From NCBI RefSeq assembly GCF_028583425.1, contig NC_072807.1, positions 34,849,001 through 34,913,000 on the forward strand: a DNA stretch of 64,000 nt, written 5' to 3'. Both the position numbers and the translations under genes were made by a program. This DNA comes from Eublepharis macularius. Lineage: Eukaryota > Chordata > Lepidosauria > Squamata > Eublepharidae. Of the stretch, positions 1 through 9,660 are shown in pieces (within the stretch, counting starts at the first letter, position 1; every line of letters starts with the position of its first letter). A model generated the notes under the pieces. The model was not told where the DNA came from, made no database searches, and was given only the letters and a program-made list of their open reading frames with translations.

Positions 1-1964
1 TGACATTATGCAGACATAATTATCCTAGAACTTTTGTCCTCTGATTTCATGGCCCATTAGCCATTTGTGTTGGCTTATTGTGCTAATGTAGGTACAATTG
101 TTATAACAGACACTTCTGCAATGTTGGGGCTCCTTTTACTCTTTGATACACTCATTCCTTTAAGTGCAGTGGCTCTTCCTTTTATGGCCCTCTTTGAAGT
201 CTATTACATTTATATCCTGCTTTTCAGACATCCATTTTCTCCTAGAGCGACTCTAATTGATCCAGAAATGCAGGTTTCCCCCCTTATGTTTATTTAGACT
301 GTAAGCCTAAAAGGAAAAAAAGTAGTGAAGGAAGGAAGGGTTTGGCAAATCTCAGAAAAAACACCCCAAGGAAAGTTCCAGAAGAAACTGCCCGATTTCA
401 CTGACCCGTTTGCAAGTGCAACTTGTCAGCAAGCAGGCAGCAGCCCCCAGAAGAGCAGAGTAATTGCAGTTGAGTGAGCCATTTTATATTGCTGTCACTG
501 GCATTGGATCACTCTGATTGGAGAGGATACATATTATCTCATCATCTTTCATTTACCTTTCATGCAGCCGTATACTTTGAGGAAAGGGATCTAAAGAGAC
601 ATGAATCCTGCGAATGCTGGAAGTGGTCACAGGCCGATGGCTGGACAACAGGGCAACTGACTCAGCCTGAGAAGTGGGTGATGCTCGTGGGATATAGTTG
701 AAAGCGAAGGGAGACGTGAGGAGTGTCAAACGTAGTGTTCCCAACCTTAGGTCAGAGAACATGGAGGCAGGGAGAGGGGTGGTGCTTGACTCTCCCCTGG
801 TAATGTGAATTAATTTTACAGCCCCCCAGGTGGGCATCAGAACCAGAAGCAGCTCAGGTGCAGGGAACATAAGCTCAGGGTGGGGTAATTCTACTGAGGA
901 AGATAATATGGCAAGTTCGGTGTAGTGGTTAAGAGCAGGAGGACTCTAATCTGGAGAGCCGGGTTTCATTCCCCACTCCGCCACTTGAAGCCAGCTGGGT
1001 GACCTTGGGTCAGTCACAGCTCTCTCAGAGCTCTCTCAGCCCCACCCACCTCACAGGGTGATTATTGTTGTGGGGATAATAATAGCATACTTTGTAAACT
1101 GCTCTGAGTGGGCATTAAGTTGTCCTGAAGGGCAGTATATAAATCAAATGTTGTTATTATTATAATGATTAAAGCAACCCCACTGAATCTGTTTATTATA
1201 CCTTGCAGGTGCCTTTGTCCCCTCCCCACAGGTCTGTTTGGGAAAGGTGTTTGCCCCCAAGTAGGTATTCAGTGTTTGAGACCTCTTTGCAGAAATTCAC
1301 TATTGTCATGTTCTGTACTTAACACTAGAGGGTGCTCACGCACTGCTTTATAATAAACCAGAAATGTCCAAGGTCCCATGCTTGAAAGAGGTCCTTTTAC
1401 CTTGAAGCGAAAATTCTTCTGGAATTGCCCCTGGCCCACATTGCCAGAGCAGAGCCAATGCCCTGATTTCTATTTCTGGGTAGCCCCCATGCCCACGGTG
1501 TGGGAAAGCCAAACAGGTACCATTTCTTCTACTTCTTTCCACCTTTCCCAAGTTCCTTGTGGAAGATCAGAGGTCTCTTTCTGTGACATGGAAACCATCC
1601 CATTGTGAAGGAAGCAAGTTTTCTATCATAGTAGAGATCAAGATTGCCAAATAACAAGGGAGAAGGGCAACCTCGAGACTGAACAGAGATGCAAATGGAT
1701 CTAAAAAAAAATTAGGCAGTCCGAGCTACAGGAGCAGAAATTAAAACATGTTTTTTAAAATCCTGAATATGGTGTTTCTATGTGAGAACTAGGGAGATAT
1801 TCCCACGTGCTACATCAATACAATGGCTGTTCTCTTGCGAATAAATTGCATCAGTTTCTATTGGTTCTAACAAAAGTTATATTCAAGCCAATAATTAATT
1901 GCCAATAGCACATCCTTGTATAAAGACATCAAAAAGAAAACTAAGGCAAAGGCACACCTGGATT
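1..1964. other. Presumed flank beyond PEAK1 3' end
   Basis: No gene supported. The hydrophobic frame at 67-297 begins with GTG and has no splice or homology support. Only the SINE at 919-1166 is recognised. In other vertebrates TSPAN3 lies on this side of PEAK1, but none of it is visible here. Confidence 0.4.
919..1166 (+). repeat. tRNA-derived SINE, Sauria type
   Basis: The tRNA-like head has an A box (TAGTGGTTAAG, 923-933) and a B box (GGTTTCATTCC, 962-972). The usual body follows (CTGGGTGACCTTGGGTCAGTCACAG, in outline) and the 3' end reads CTGCTCTGAGTGGG, then GGGCAGTATATAAATC and TTATTATTAT. The tail type matches the copies at 27658 and 55064. Confidence 0.85.
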
Positions 1965-1983
1965 GTCAGTGTAATGAAACTAG

Positions 1984-1989
1984 TTTATT
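1984..1989 (-). terminator. PEAK1: Candidate distal poly(A) signal AATAAA
   Basis: TTTATT on the plus strand reads AATAAA on the minus strand. Within about 30 nt downstream comes CATTACACTGACA, then GTGTGCC and a T-rich run (TTTTCTTTTTGATG) that resembles a downstream element. Alternatives are 3741-3746 and 7716-7721. Confidence 0.35.
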
Positions 1990-2857
1990 TACACAGTAAC
2001 ATGGATGCCACAGAGTACACAGCAAAGTACCACAGCAAACTGGGGAGTGTAACTGCCATCCAAACACGAAGGAAGGCTGGGAGTTTGTATCTGTAAAAAT
2101 GTGTAAATATAGATATGAAGCACCGGATATAGCAATGCAGTGAACTCCAAACACACCGCTTACCCAACAGAATGGTGTCTTGCAAAGAAAATGGTTAAAT
2201 TCCCATCTCAAGGCATTTGTAAAGAGAGACCACATCAAGCTGCACCTGCGCAGGATCTTCCCACTTTTGTTCCTTGTACTTAAAATGTTCAGCATAATTA
2301 AATTTGAAACCAACCCCTGCCCCCTGGTGAAAGCTACAAAACTTCCTAAGCCTGACTACATTCAAGTTAAAGCATTGTACATTTGAACTGGTATTTCAGA
2401 ACGAGATCTCTACTTAATGAATTTTTAAAATTCAAGCAAATAGTATGCGTATTATACGTTATGTATAATCTACATACGGATCATAAATGGGAGGGGGAAG
2501 CAGATTATGCCTGCGGATCATCAAAATTCATTTATAAAAATATGGGCATGCATGATTCCCCCCCCCCTATTAAAATACTGCAATCTTTACTGAACTACTG
2601 TTCTGGGTTAGAGGGATAATCAAAGGAGCTGGAAGCGAAGATCAACTGGAACAAAGGGAAATGCTCAGGTAGTTGGCAATTTTGTGAATTGCCATCTGTT
2701 CTCCCTCACTTTGAGACTCAATTGCCTGTGCTGTAGGGGAGGGCTTTCCAACCAGAAGCTGGATGGAGTAGCAAAATACTTCTGGAGGTTTCCTTAGGAG
2801 TTTAAATAATTTCCAATTACTCTCCCAAGCATGAAGTTCTGCGGTGTTTTAAAAAAA

Positions 2858-2939
2858 GGTGCAATCCGATGCAGAGCTAAGTGAGGCCAAAGTCCCACTG
2901 AAATCAACTTTGGCATAGGACTGGGCTGCAGATTGTGCC
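2858..2939. repeat. Short terminal-inverted-repeat hairpin element
   Basis: The ends GGTGCAATCC and GCAGATTGTGCC are imperfect inverse complements. The interior resembles short foldback repeats common in squamates (..CCCACTGAAATCAA..). It is diverged. Confidence 0.4.
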
Positions 2940-3897
2940 GCTGGGTTGATGTTTTGCGTAAAAAACAAAACTTAGAGATGCCTCCAACTACAAATTCAAC
3001 TGCAATACTCCAAAAACAGCTTGGCAGAGGCACTGCTCTCCAGCATGGAGGGGTCTTTAGCAGCTACAGCCCTGGCACAGTGAAAATTCTTCAGCACATC
3101 TCTTGAGAATCCCGTCCCCCCCTCCAATTTCCTAAAGAACACAATGCCTACAGTGCTGATGGGCGCAGTGTATTCTGGGTGGCTGGACAGTCCAGGGGCC
3201 CATGGAGGGAGTAAACAGTGCATCTTCTGCCTCCAGGATCCCTTCTAGTGAGACCACCTGAGCAGGCTTTGCCTCGACTTAAAACACCGCCAAGTACAGT
3301 GCTTTATCTTTCTTCCACAGGAGTAAATCACAACCATTTACTTACACGGGACTTGGAGGCAAAGGGCTGCATTTGGGGAACAACATTTGGTTGCTAGTGA
3401 AACCTGCTTCTGGTGACCAATATTTGAGAATCTGGCCTGCTCTTGCTAGCCCCGTCTGTGTTTTAGGTCTGAACCCTGCTCAGAGTCCGTTAGGCATTTT
3501 GTTGTATGCATTTCTCAAGTAGAGAACTGGTTGATAAGCTACCGCTGACTCCTATGTACTTTGGATTTCACTAATCTCAGAAAAGGCACCACCACGAGCT
3601 TTCAAATCACTGTACAATTAACGAAGTTATGAGGGAGGAGATAATCCTCATTTGCTACCTTTGTGACAAGCCGAACATTCCGTCCTTATCAATGTGAGAG
3701 CTGAGCGGAACGGAGTCTTCGGGGGCTCAAGGCAGCCCCCTTTATTAACCTCTTGTAAAGGCATGGCTTGCCTTAAGGCCATGGGACAGGTGACCAGAGG
3801 CTGCATGGAAACAAAACTTTCCATGTATTCACTGAGACAAGCCTTCTGAAGGGAACAACGCATTCAATCCTTCCCTGCTTGCATAAGAAAACCAGGG

Positions 3898-4418
3898 AGC
3901 TGAAGAAGTGAGTTGTGACCAGGGCTCATTTCGAGGGGGAACGCACAGGAATGCAGTTCCCCAGAGGTCACGTCAGGTGGCCCCGCCCACCTGACTCTCA
4001 GCCATTTTGGGCCCGTTTCCGCCTGGGTTGGGGCTGAAACGGCCCAGATCAGGCCTCTGACAGGTGGTGGGTCACTCTCCCGCTCATCAGAGGCCCGATC
4101 CTGACCATTTTGGGCCTCTTTTCAGCCCCCTTTTGCCATTTTGGGCCCAATTTCGGCCCTGAATGGCCAGGATTGGGTCCAAAACAGCCAGGATAGGTGA
4201 TGTCAGGGGGTGTGGCATATGCAAATCAATTATACGAACGACACACTTCCGGTGATGGCAAGAGGTGTGGCATATGCTAATGAGTTATGCTAATGAGTTC
4301 CTCCAGCTCTTTTTCTATGAAATGACCCCTGGCTGTGACTCATGAATGTTCATACCCTACCGCAGATTTTGTTGGTCTTACAGGTGCTACTGGACTCTTG
4401 CTCTGTTCTACTGCAGTG
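3898..4418 (+). mobile_element. Penelope-like 3' fragment, interrupted by a hAT insertion
   Basis: Removing 3920-4331 plus one TSD copy joins GCTGAAGAAGTGAG to CTCATGAATGTTCATACCC and then to TTGTTGGTCTTACAGGTGC and TACTGGACTCTTGCTC. This is the reptile repeat tail usually assigned to Penelope-like elements. The joined part has a hammerhead-like layout: CTGAAGA at 3900-3906, stem GTGAG/CTCAT and GAA at 4344-4346. Family assignment is from memory of such repeats. Confidence 0.55.
3920..4331 (+). mobile_element. Non-autonomous hAT-like element, copy 1
   Basis: 412 bp, starting CAGGGCTCATTTC and ending with the inverse of CAGGGGTCATTTC. It is flanked by 8-bp duplications GTTGTGAC (3912-3919) and GCTGTGAC (4332-4339), 7 of 8 identical, as for hAT transposons. 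There is no transposase ORF. The interior is rich in CCATTTTGGGCC-type repeats. It is related to the element at 24306-24682 in the opposite orientation. Confidence 0.8.
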
Positions 4419-5379
4419 GGCTGGAGTAAGAGGCAAGCTTGAACCTCTGTACTGAGCTAGCTGACTGAAGCATGGAACTCCTGGCTGTCCTTAAGCAAAA
4501 TTCAAACAGCAAATTCCAGTGTCTGGGGCTAGCTGACAGGAAATGTTGGGATAAAACATGGAATAAGGAGGCTATGCCCTACGCAAGTAGATTCATTCGT
4601 TGGGGTTTCTAATGCTCTTATCTCTGGCACAATGAAGAGTGCACTATGGCCTATCATTTCAGATGGAAAACCTGAATGGCTTCACTTATCTTTAATAGAA
4701 GACCTCCACTTTCTGGCAGTCTTGTTTTCCCTCTGCTTCCAAGGTTTTGCACCAGAGCATAGGTGGGCCAGAGTCTTCCTGAGCAGGTCAGCATGCAGAC
4801 TTTGCGCACAGTTTGCCTCCTTTACCGGCTGGAGTCTGAATAAGATTGTCAGAGCAACAGGGCTTCCTAATTCTACGCTGTCTAGACAGCTACGTCAACA
4901 CAGCCTGTTTCTTCTTCCATGGAAGTTGCAGTTTTGGGGAAAAAAATCTGCCACGAGACTTTTCTTTTGACTTTATAATGATATCCAGAGAACTCATGGA
5001 TCTGAGCCATCACACTGTATTCTTTTTGTAAAACTGCCAACTCAGCTTTGTGGGGAACGCGTCCTTTCATTTCATAGTTTTTAAAAACAAAACAAAACTG
5101 TGGGCACTGTTAATCAGCTGGTAGCTAACGGAGGGCAGCGGCCACTGGGGAATCCTCCCTCCCAAAGCTTTAGTTCTGTGGCAAGGCACTGATTGTGCAA
5201 TAAAATCAAGGCTGAGAGGGCCACCCCCCCAGAAAAGATTCGTCAAAGCTCCAAGCAGCACAACAACATTCAAATTCTTTCAAAATGTGGAATCTCCCAG
5301 AGCTCTGTTTACTACTGGTTTATATTGTGCTAAAATGAATGGCCTGGTTCTGAAAATATATATCTTTACAATCAGTAAA

Positions 5380-5408
5380 TATATACAGAACATATATATA
5401 TATTTACA
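5380..5408 (-). promoter_or_regulatory. Pair of Pumilio-type sites (UGUANAUA)
   Basis: Minus-strand TGTATATA (5380-5387) and TGTAAATA (5401-5408) both match the PUM1/2 consensus and start 21 nt apart. They matter only if the 3' UTR extends past 5380. The surrounding AT-rich tract raises the chance of random matches. Confidence 0.3.
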
Positions 5409-8400
5409 AAACAGTATGGCTATTTGAGAATGACAATCTTTGAACTGTGGGTGAGCTCAACTAAAAAAGGCTGAATTATTCAAACTGCAAAGCCTATGAA
5501 TGGGGCTCTCCGTACCTAAGGCTCCATTCCTGATGCCTTGTGACCTCCAATTACAAGGGAAACAAGGATTAGAAATTAGGCTGTAACAATATTTTGTCCC
5601 AGGTTCTTTCCTGGGCATCAGTTTGGTGTGGCTCTTCATTAAGACAGGAGGCTTCCACCAATTGAATACAGCTGTTCTAGGATGTCTGCAAAGAGACATC
5701 CAAGATGGAAGCCGCCCCCCCACTACACAGCACTCACATGACCATCCTTCATTAACAACAGTCATCCAGAACTACATGGCAAAGAGATGGCAGTGAACAA
5801 GCTTGCCTGAAGCGCAGAATGCTAATACTGGTTTAAATGTTACCACCAAAATACAAAATGGAAATCAGAGCTAGGAAACCAGCTACAACGGTTTGGGTCC
5901 TGCTGCATAAAATACGCAAAACATTCAAGAGTGTACTTTTGCATGTGCATGTCAACAAGGAAGAGGTTTGAAGCGCACATTATACACTAAAAGATGCCTG
6001 GTGGAATGTGCCTACCGCAGGGCTCAGTAGTCCATGTGTAGCTAAGTGTCAAAGGCTGGCTAAATGAGAACTTTGTGTGCACAGAGATATTAGTTAAAAG
6101 CATATATAAAACTGAGGAGCACCCTCACGCAATTAGGGTGAGGGGCAGGGGAGCAACTTGTTCATACCGGGAGGCATTTCTCCTTTCCCCACCCCTTCCC
6201 GAATAAAGCATGGCTATATGTCATGTTTGTGTAAGCCTCTGTAAAAGACACCGCCTAGAGTCTGTAGAACCTTTCAGGAAGCCACACGGATCACAAAACC
6301 ATGCCTCGCATCTTGGGCTTTCGTGTGCTTTTTTTTTTTGCATTCTGAAAGCTGTCCTGGCTTGCAAACAATGTTGTCCTTTTGTCTGAAGTACGTCAGG
6401 ACGCTCGTCACACATACTGCCCTTAACCTTGTCTGATCCTTCTCCAGCATTCCACAACCTGGTAGATACTGAAGCAGGAAGATCCACGCATTTAGAGAGA
6501 CCACCACAAACCCTATAGACCACTTGCACGAGAAATAGAAGGGGTTTCCGTAAACCAGGAATCAGCAAGATAGCTGTGCCCTGCTGCAAGAGGACAAAGC
6601 TGGCTGCCGACCTCTCAAAGGGGGGCTGGTCCAAACATGCACACGCAATTCAAAGTGGCTTATTTGTTTCCAAGGCTGAAGTAAACAGGTTAGTCACAGT
6701 TTAACGATAAAGGAAACAGCAATCCAGAGAAACAGCACATGTAACTTTGTGCATCTATGTGCCATGAAAGGAAGGGGATAGGTCTAGCATACAGGTAAAT
6801 CAGTTATGCAACGTAAACACTAAACACAGCTTTTCATATAATACATCCAAAAATTGCACATATATCCATAGGAGAAAGAGGAGCAGCAGCACAGGCTCTG
6901 CGCAAGAGGTGTCCACTTTTCAACAAACAACTGTCCCCAGCTGTAGGAATTCAATACTTGGCTGCAGCTCTGTCATTCAGAGGTAACTCAAAGGAAGCCT
7001 AACAATTACTGAGCAAAGAGATCAGGTGTAGGAGAGAGAGCTGTCATGCTTCCACAGGAAAAGGCCTCTGTATTAGGAAAGGAAGCCAGCAGGGATGTCT
7101 ACAGGCCAAACACTCCTTCAGGCAGTTGGATTTGTTTACTCAGTGTCTCCTTAGTATGCAGCGACTCTTTCAGAGTCACCAGAACGATGCTGACAGCCGT
7201 GGCATTTTAAGTGATTGGCAGTAACAGCTAGAAATATCCTAACACGGGCTCCTCGGAAGCATCTATGTCGCCAAATACTCCTGAAGGGGAAACTAAACTG
7301 GACAAATATTAGCCATCAAGCAGATGGTGCTCTCCCTGGCCCTCAGGAAAACCACATCTGTAGGTAAACCTTCTCTAGCAGCATAGCTTATTTGTGACAC
7401 CATAACGAACTCTAAGCCATGTTGGCATCTGCCAGCACAACAAGCTTCCATCTTACAGTGCGAAACAGCGTGGCCAGGCAAAACTAAATGCAAGGCAGGC
7501 ACAGAAAGCCAATACTTTTGCGCCCCTGATTTAGGATATATGCCCACCTGATAGGAGAAGGTATAACTGCTTCTAAAATGTGTTTGCTTCTGTTGTCCTC
7601 TGGTTCCCGGCACTGCTCTTGGTTAAAGTGGTTATAATTAACAGTCCATCGATAACCCCAAGCAGGACTAGTGCATCAGATAGGTTGGCCAAAAGAGAAA
7701 GACACACTCTTGGCTTTTATTGGGAATACTCCATATTGATGACTGCTGCCCAATCAAACCGAGGGTTGAGGAGGGGTAAAAAGAAGGGCAAAATACATTA
7801 TGTAACTCTGGAACTCTTGGCAAGTAGATTTGAGCACCCCCTTCCTGAATGCACCTCCATTCAAAAATACAATCGCTTAAGACTGGGGGGTTTGTCACTT
7901 TTTTACAAAACGTAACTTGCATGTCATGTGTTGTCTCAAGAGCTAAAGGAAAGGGGAGGCAACTTGATCAGGATGCAGCTGACTATAACTCACTAGCAGT
8001 CCAGAGTGCTTCCTCGTGGGGAGGGGGTGGGGGGGGAGAATCAGAGCTGCTTTTCAAGGAAGTGAGACTGGTACGGGCTGAGTCATTTGGGGCTGACAGC
8101 CTCTCATAGGGAATGTGGCAGAAGCCCCACCTTGTGAAAAGCATTTAGGTTCTGACAACTCATTCATCTTATTCCTATTTGTAGTTCACTGGACGCTGCC
8201 ATATGCAGCACATGGACCTTAATGCAGTGGCTTGGTACCACCATCACAGAGCGTTCTTCTGAACAGGGATCTCAGAAATAGTGGTTTCCTTTTCAATGTC
8301 TCCACCTTTCCTTGTTTCATCATACCACCCACTATAGGAGGTGATGGGGCCTCAGACCAGTACAAGTCTCCTTTTACACCTCTGACAGGAAACAGAGCTT

Positions 8401-8520
8401 CCCACTGAGATCTGTTTGCTCAGTCTTGGTGACCTTGATTGCTAGATAGAATTTTAGCGCTTGCTGGAGAAAGGAGTGGGTAAGGGGGGTGTTGAAGTCA
8501 AAAGCTGCAGCTCACACAAG

Positions 8521-9660
8521 CTAGTGCTGCTGCATGATTTTCACCACGCGATCGAGTGAGTCTGTAGTGGCAAAAGCCAGATACTGACAACAAAGCCAGT
8601 CTTCAAGGCTGACTCTGCATTCCCTGTCCAAAGACTTTTCAGCAAACTTGATCATCAACAGCGTCCGTTTGATGTCCAGCCAGTTCTGGAGCACAGTCTC
8701 CCTTTGTGCTGGCCTGCAAGAGGCGTTGAGAGTCTGAAACACATCCTCACGAGGGCCCCATAGCAAACACTGAAGGACTCCCTTGGCCTCGGATATAAGG
8801 ATCCTTTCTGAGGGGTTGGGATTTAGCAGGCAGTTTGCCAACTGCTGAAGCCCCAGGGAGTAGAGAGAACGGCAAGGGATCCTGGGCAGGTCAGAGCAGG
8901 TGTACTCTTTCTCCTTCAGCTCTGGATTTTCATCGAAGGGGTTGGGCAGGTGCAACATTTCATAAATGAGGATGCCAGTCTGAAACTCATCGCATTTTTT
9001 ATACTGCGTGGCTGTGATGATCTCTGGGGCAAGGCGGGACTGATCCTTTAGGACTTCTGGATCTACCATGTGGCTCTTTTGCTTGGCTTGAGAAAAATTG
9101 CTCACAAGGAGCCTGGCCGGGCAAGCGGCACTGGGGTTGGGCTCCACAGGCTCAGAGTTCAGAAGGCTCCCCCCAGGCTTGTAGTCCACCTGCAGAAGAT
9201 TCTCCAAGCGCAGGTCACAATGTGTAATGTGATAGGGCTTCAGGTGCTCTAAGCCAGAACACAACTGCAAGAGGAGGAAACACACTTGTCTTTCGTACAA
9301 GTCTGGGTTGCTTCTGTGGCGTTCTGAAGACGACTGTACAAAATCTGCCACCGTCAGGTAGGGAACCTCACGGGTGATGACGACAACTCTGCTGCGCTGC
9401 TTGCTGACCGTTCCTGGTGCGCTTGAGCTGTCTTTCTGTGATGCTTCTGCATCAGAAGGGCTCTCGTGGGCCCGCTGCTCACTTTCTTCCTGCTCTTCTT
9501 CCTCTGGAGAGTCAGGATCCTCCCACGGAAGGAGCCGAACGGGCACATCGGCTAAGAAATGGCCACAGTCCTGCTGTATGTTAAAATGAATAGCCAAGCT
9601 CTGGCGGATGGCCAAGCTGTGGTAATACTGTTGGGATTCTTTAGCTTTGCTTTTACAAAT
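8521..9660 (-). CDS. PEAK1: PEAK1 coding exon 4: pseudokinase domain C-terminal part and stop
   Basis: The acceptor is TTTTTTAG before ATTTGTAAAAGC, giving ICKSKAKESQQYYHSLAIRQ, in phase with the previous exon. It encodes residues 1354-1732 and ends KIMQQH then TAG. An acidic insert (PEEEEQEESEQ) lies in the N-lobe, as in other PEAK1 proteins. HCDLRLENL replaces the HRD loop at 1500-1508, SNFSQAK stands where DFG would be (about 1540-1546), and APEIITATQYKKCDEF marks the activation-segment end. The tail after WGPRED forms the C-terminal helices that dimerise PEAK-family proteins. The absence of a DFG Asp fits a pseudokinase. The reading frame is intact. Confidence 0.97.
   Translation of the reverse strand: MCKSKAKESQQYYHSLAIRQSLAIHFNIQQDCGHFLADVPVRLLPWEDPDSPEEEEQEESEQRAHESPSDAEASQKDSSSAPGTVSKQRSRVVVITREVPYLTVADFVQSSSERHRSNPDLYERQVCFLLLQLCSGLEHLKPYHITHCDLRLENLLQVDYKPGGSLLNSEPVEPNPSAACPARLLVSNFSQAKQKSHMVDPEVLKDQSRLAPEIITATQYKKCDEFQTGILIYEMLHLPNPFDENPELKEKEYTCSDLPRIPCRSLYSLGLQQLANCLLNPNPSERILISEAKGVLQCLLWGPREDVFQTLNASCRPAQRETVLQNWLDIKRTLLMIKFAEKSLDRECRVSLEDWLCCQYLAFATTDSLDRVVKIMQQH

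Larger units (their letters stand above)
1965..8520 (-). other. PEAK1: Probable PEAK1 3' UTR
   Basis: The 6.5 kb following the PEAK1 stop has no coding signal on either strand. Minus-strand AATAAA hexamers occur at 7716-7721, 3741-3746 and 1984-1989. The last is followed by GT- and T-rich sequence, so a UTR reaching about 1965 is plausible; human PEAK1 also has a long 3' UTR. The stretch contains two Pumilio-type sites, a short hairpin element (2858-2939), and a Penelope-like fragment split by a hAT insertion (3898-4418). The end point is inferred and a shorter UTR is possible. Confidence 0.45.

Noticed and set aside
67..297. Hydrophobic 76-residue plus-strand ORF that might be a membrane protein
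   Set aside because: It starts with GTG, has no splice sites or recognised family, and does not match tetraspanin TSPAN3, the neighbour expected on this side.
962..972. B-box and A-box sequences as possible tRNA genes (also in the other SINEs)
   Set aside because: No cloverleaf can be completed and the downstream bodies and tails are those of SINEs.
6221..6634. 137-residue minus-strand ORF downstream of the PEAK1 stop
   Set aside because: Low-complexity Lys run, no recognised domain, and it sits in the probable 3' UTR. Treated as chance.
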